From: JBDSRX01 sp047445235
GTDB taxonomy: Bacteria; Patescibacteriota; Dojkabacteria; J137
NCBI GenBank assembly: GCA_047445235.1
Contig: JBLGEO010000052.1
Coordinates: forward strand, 1 to 7,421
DNA: 7,421 nt
Reading direction: 5' to 3'
This document shows positions 5,075-7,421 of the stretch, in pieces. Every line of letters begins with the position of its first letter. Position 1 is the first letter of the stretch. A program made the translations under genes and the position numbers. The notes under the pieces were generated by a model that saw only the letters and a list, made by a program, of their open reading frames with translations, was not told the DNA's origin and made no database searches.

Positions 5075-6145
5075 ATGAATTTATCTTTAGGTATAGTTGG
5101 ATTACCAAATGTTGGGAAATCTACACTTTTTAATGCACTTACAAAACAAAACGTTCTAGCTGCTAATTATCCTTTTGCAACAATAGATCCTAATGTTGGA
5201 GTAGTTGCTGTTTCTGATAATAGAATAAAAGCTATTTCTGAGATTTCTAAACCTGAGAAGATAATTCCTGCAGTTATTGAATTTGTAGATATTGCTGGGC
5301 TTGTAAAAGGTGCTGCTAGTGGAGCTGGGTTAGGAAATAAGTTTCTAAGTCATATTAAAGAAGTTTCTGCAATTGTACAGGTTGTTAGAGCCTTTCAAGA
5401 TGGAAATATTACTCATGTTGAGAACACTGTAGACCCAAAAAGAGATATTGAACTTGTTCAAACTGAACTAGGATTAAAAGACATAGAAACTGTTGGCAAT
5501 AGAATTAACGGAATTAAGAGTAGAGCAAGATTTGATAAATTATTATTAGCAGAACTTGAACATATTGAAGCTCTTTTAAAACATTTAGAGGAAGGCAAAT
5601 TAGCTTTTGATTTCGAGAAGCCAAAAGATGAAGAAATTATAATGGCAAGAAAGTCTTTATTTCTACTTACAGATAAGCCAGTAATTTATCTTGTGAACTC
5701 TGATGATCCTAAATCAGCAGATAAGATTAAAGATATTGTTGGTAACAAGACTGTAATTGTAATGGATGTAAAAATAGAGAGCGAACTAGCGGGATTCGAT
5801 GATGCAGAGAGATCAGAGTTTATGAAAGAATATGGATTAGATGAAACAGGTTTAGACAGATTGACTAGAGCTGCTTACGAGACATTAGGTCTAATATCTT
5901 TTTTTACAGAGGGGCCAGAAGAAGTTAGGGCTTGGACTATTCTTAAAGATTCTAAAGCTCCAGAGGCTGGTGCAGCAATTCATACTGATTTTCAAAAGAA
6001 ATTTATTGCTTGTGATGTCTGCTACTACCAAGACTTCTTAGACGCAGGTAGTTGGAACAAGGCTAAAGAGGTTGGAAAGGTAAGATTAGAAGGAAAAGAG
6101 TATGTGGTTAGAGACGGTGATATTATGATATTTAGACACGGTTAA
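5075..6145 (+). CDS. ychF: YchF/OLA1-family P-loop NTPase, ribosome-associated
   Basis: Universally conserved translation-factor-like NTPase of the Obg family that binds ribosomes and, in studied members, prefers ATP to GTP. The 356 residues match the usual length (about 363). Walker A/G1 is GLPNVGKST (9-17), the switch region NYPFATIDPNVG is at 31-42, and G3 is DIAGLVKGAASGAGLGNKFL (72-91). A coiled-coil arm covers about 125-190. The G4 position reads LVNSDDP (206-212), where YchF proteins usually have NxxE and classical GTPases NKxD. The C-terminal TGS domain (about 282-354) includes VRAWTI, IHTDFQKKFI and the closing DGDIMIFRHG. The start is ATG 5075, with no Shine-Dalgarno sequence. It has its own extended -10 promoter but could also be read through from the two envelope genes upstream. 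Its TAA overlaps the stop of the converging gene, so no terminator separates them. Confidence 0.97.
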   Translation: MNLSLGIVGLPNVGKSTLFNALTKQNVLAANYPFATIDPNVGVVAVSDNRIKAISEISKPEKIIPAVIEFVDIAGLVKGAASGAGLGNKFLSHIKEVSAIVQVVRAFQDGNITHVENTVDPKRDIELVQTELGLKDIETVGNRINGIKSRARFDKLLLAELEHIEALLKHLEEGKLAFDFEKPKDEEIIMARKSLFLLTDKPVIYLVNSDDPKSADKIKDIVGNKTVIVMDVKIESELAGFDDAERSEFMKEYGLDETGLDRLTRAAYETLGLISFFTEGPEEVRAWTILKDSKAPEAGAAIHTDFQKKFIACDVCYYQDFLDAGSWNKAKEVGKVRLEGKEYVVRDGDIMIFRHG

Positions 6146-6864
6146 TTTACAGTCTCTTTGTATTTAAATATATCTATAAATTCCAACTGAGCTTGATTTC
6201 CATCTGTTAAACCTGAAAGTATATCTTTTCTAAATTGTGCTTCAGTGTAACCATTCTTCAAAATTACTGTGTATTTATTATCAGAAACTTTAAGAATACT
6301 ATACAGTTCTGAACCTGCTGGGTTATTGGCAACAAAGTCTGATAAAGAAGTTGTATCTGTAGGTTCAGTTGAGTATTTGTAACCAATTGCATCTGGAGCT
6401 TTTCCAACGAATGTAGAAGGATCTGTAGGGTCAAATGTTTGATTATTTGATAAATCATTACCTTCAGTTGGGACATCTGTCATTTGCTTTATACTTACGG
6501 ATGTATTACTAGCCTTTAAACCTTTTTTTGCGAGTACTCGAGCAACTAAATCTTTTATCTGAGCTCCTGTAATATTTTTTAAATCATTCACATAAATTGT
6601 CACGTAATTACCTGAACCTTTACTCACCTCGTTATCGTAAGAGTTATAGAAAGAAACAACTTTACCTGTTCCATCTGTAATAGTTTGGTTGTCGTTTATT
6701 ACTAAAATAGTGTCGGGAGTTTTGGGCAGAAACAATAGATTTAAGATTCCTAGTACTAGTAAGGCACCTACAATAAGTATCACTACATTTCTAAATGTAA
6801 GTGTCTTTAAGTAATTTCTTACTCTGTCAACTTGAGCTTTTATTTTGTCAAAAAAGTTTTTCAT
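6142..6864 (-). CDS. Single-pass membrane protein with exported domain, unknown
   Basis: 240 residues from ATG 6864. A basic, amphipathic cytoplasmic N-terminus (1-26) precedes one membrane helix (about 27-46, VVILIVGALLVLGILNLLFL). The rest is predicted outside. It has a first folded-looking part (about 50-130) and a Thr/Asp/Asn/Pro-rich linker (about 130-160). A final segment contains YSILKVSDNKYTVILKNGY and QAQLEFIDIF. I recognise no family. The start was chosen because ATG 6864 overlaps the TGA of the upstream M23 gene as ATGA (translational coupling), whereas the upstream in-frame codon at 6873 is TTG. No Shine-Dalgarno sequence is seen, which also favours coupling. Pairing with a peptidoglycan-hydrolase-like gene suggests a cell-wall or envelope role, by context only. 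The stop TAA shares bases with the ychF stop. Confidence 0.82.
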   Translation of the reverse strand: MKNFFDKIKAQVDRVRNYLKTLTFRNVVILIVGALLVLGILNLLFLPKTPDTILVINDNQTITDGTGKVVSFYNSYDNEVSKGSGNYVTIYVNDLKNITGAQIKDLVARVLAKKGLKASNTSVSIKQMTDVPTEGNDLSNNQTFDPTDPSTFVGKAPDAIGYKYSTEPTDTTSLSDFVANNPAGSELYSILKVSDNKYTVILKNGYTEAQFRKDILSGLTDGNQAQLEFIDIFKYKETVN

Positions 6865-7421
6865 AAGTGGCAATATTGTTTAACCCATGGAGTAGAATTT
6901 ATTTGATTTCCTGTATAGAATCCAAGCGGATCACTCTGACCTACCTTATCTATAATAGCAAAATGTAAATGAGCATTGCTTGTATCAAAACATCCAGACC
7001 CATCATTAGGTTTTACACTATAATCTGACCATTTCCCTGCTAATGGACCACTAGCTATGTCATCTAAATGTCCATCGTACACTAACCCAATCTCTGTTTT
7101 ACCTACTTCTACTTTCTGACCAACTGTTACCTGAGGATTCTTAACATGTACAAATCTGTACAAAAGACCATCAGCGGCTGTAATACTAACTACAAATCCT
7201 CCGTCATAATAAAAGTCTCCTTCGTCATCAATTTTAGAATCATAAACTGCATTTCCGCTTTTATATACTCCATTACCTACAGAACTTAAATGTTCAGCAT
7301 CAACAACCTCTTGATTAACTGTACTATCATTTGTTGGGTCATGATCTGGTAATCTAATATAATCACAAATACCAGGTCCGTATACTTTTACCGTATCAAT
7401 TGGTGTTCTAATCTCTGTTAC
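6861..7421 (-). CDS. M23/LytM-type peptidase domain protein, N-terminus outside window
   Basis: The frame is open from the window edge for 186 codons to TGA at 6863-6861, so this is the C-terminal part of a longer gene. The LytM fold signature is visible in GGFVVSI, YRFVHVKNPQVTVGQKVEVGKTEIG (written here only as landmarks: YRFVH at 88-92, GQKV at 101-104, IG at 111-112) and the zinc-binding HLHF (151-154). Such proteins are cell-wall endopeptidases or non-catalytic activators outside the cytoplasmic membrane. The first zinc motif HxxxD is not evident. The best placed His (H44, HLSSV) has Val where Asp is expected, but the ligand may be upstream of the window. About 25 extra residues lie between IG and HLHF. 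Cys at 19, 144 and 184 could form a disulphide. It is joined by an ATGA overlap to the downstream membrane protein. Confidence 0.85.
   Translation of the reverse strand, partial: VTEIRTPIDTVKVYGPGICDYIRLPDHDPTNDSTVNQEVVDAEHLSSVGNGVYKSGNAVYDSKIDDEGDFYYDGGFVVSITAADGLLYRFVHVKNPQVTVGQKVEVGKTEIGLVYDGHLDDIASGPLAGKWSDYSVKPNDGSGCFDTSNAHLHFAIIDKVGQSDPLGFYTGNQINSTPWVKQYCHL

Noticed and set aside
6264..6476. 70-codon minus frame inside the 240-aa protein gene
   Set aside because: Low-complexity Gln/Leu shadow in another frame of a longer gene.
618..6864. UGA recoded as glycine or tryptophan (as in some small-genome lineages)
   Set aside because: No in-frame TGA occurs in the conserved genes, and TGA sits at a sensible end of the M23 gene in an ATGA overlap.
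6861..7163. A complete 100-aa protein starting at TTG 7163
   Set aside because: The frame is open all the way to the window edge and contains further LytM-like sequence, so the gene begins outside the window.

Overview
The window is AT-rich, uses the standard code (TAA, TAG and one TGA stop, no in-frame TGA), has tight gene spacing and mixes universal housekeeping genes with short uncharacterised proteins. Its glycyl-tRNA synthetase and YchF suggest a small-genome uncultivated bacterium, most plausibly Candidate Phyla Radiation/Patescibacteria. That placement is inferred from general character, not from a tree.

Layout. On the minus strand, from right to left: positions 1-309 hold most of the RNase P RNA gene (rnpB, 3' end outside the window) behind an extended -10 promoter. 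Positions 310-617 are a structured intergenic stretch with a heptanucleotide GATTACA-type tandem repeat, a short direct repeat, a strong inverted repeat and a probable terminator. Positions 618-2027 encode glycyl-tRNA synthetase, preceded at 2054-2205 by a T-box riboswitch and promoter. Next come a tiny Cys-rich protein (2241-2426), an unrecognised 125-aa protein (2483-2860) and a family I inorganic pyrophosphatase with a His/acid-rich tail (2917-3579, with its own terminator). A divergent promoter region (3580-3711) separates these from plus-strand genes: a membrane-anchored extracytoplasmic protein (FecR-like plus Ig-like) and, 1 nt downstream, a four-helix membrane protein, then the ATPase/GTPase ychF. 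Converging on ychF from the right edge is a minus-strand operon of an M23-type (LytM) protein, cut by the window edge, and a membrane-anchored protein joined to it by an ATGA overlap. That second gene and ychF share the bases of their stop codons.

The most striking element is the glyS leader. It has a canonical T-box sequence, an antiterminator and a mutually exclusive terminator, but only about 75 nt lie between the predicted transcription start and the T-box. In place of the usual large Stem I there is a 7-bp hairpin with a 6-nt loop, AUGGCA, that displays a GGC glycine codon. The T-box bulge reads UGGA, complementary to the UCCA end expected of tRNA-Gly. This looks like an ultrashort-Stem-I glycine T-box, an architecture I know chiefly from actinobacterial ileS leaders.

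A second general feature is that none of the eight gene starts visible here has a recognisable Shine-Dalgarno sequence, and several predicted 5' leaders are only about 10-25 nt long. Functionally the window combines translation and RNA processing (glyS, rnpB, ychF), pyrophosphate removal (ppa) and cell-envelope proteins. No mobile element, CRISPR array or tRNA gene was found.
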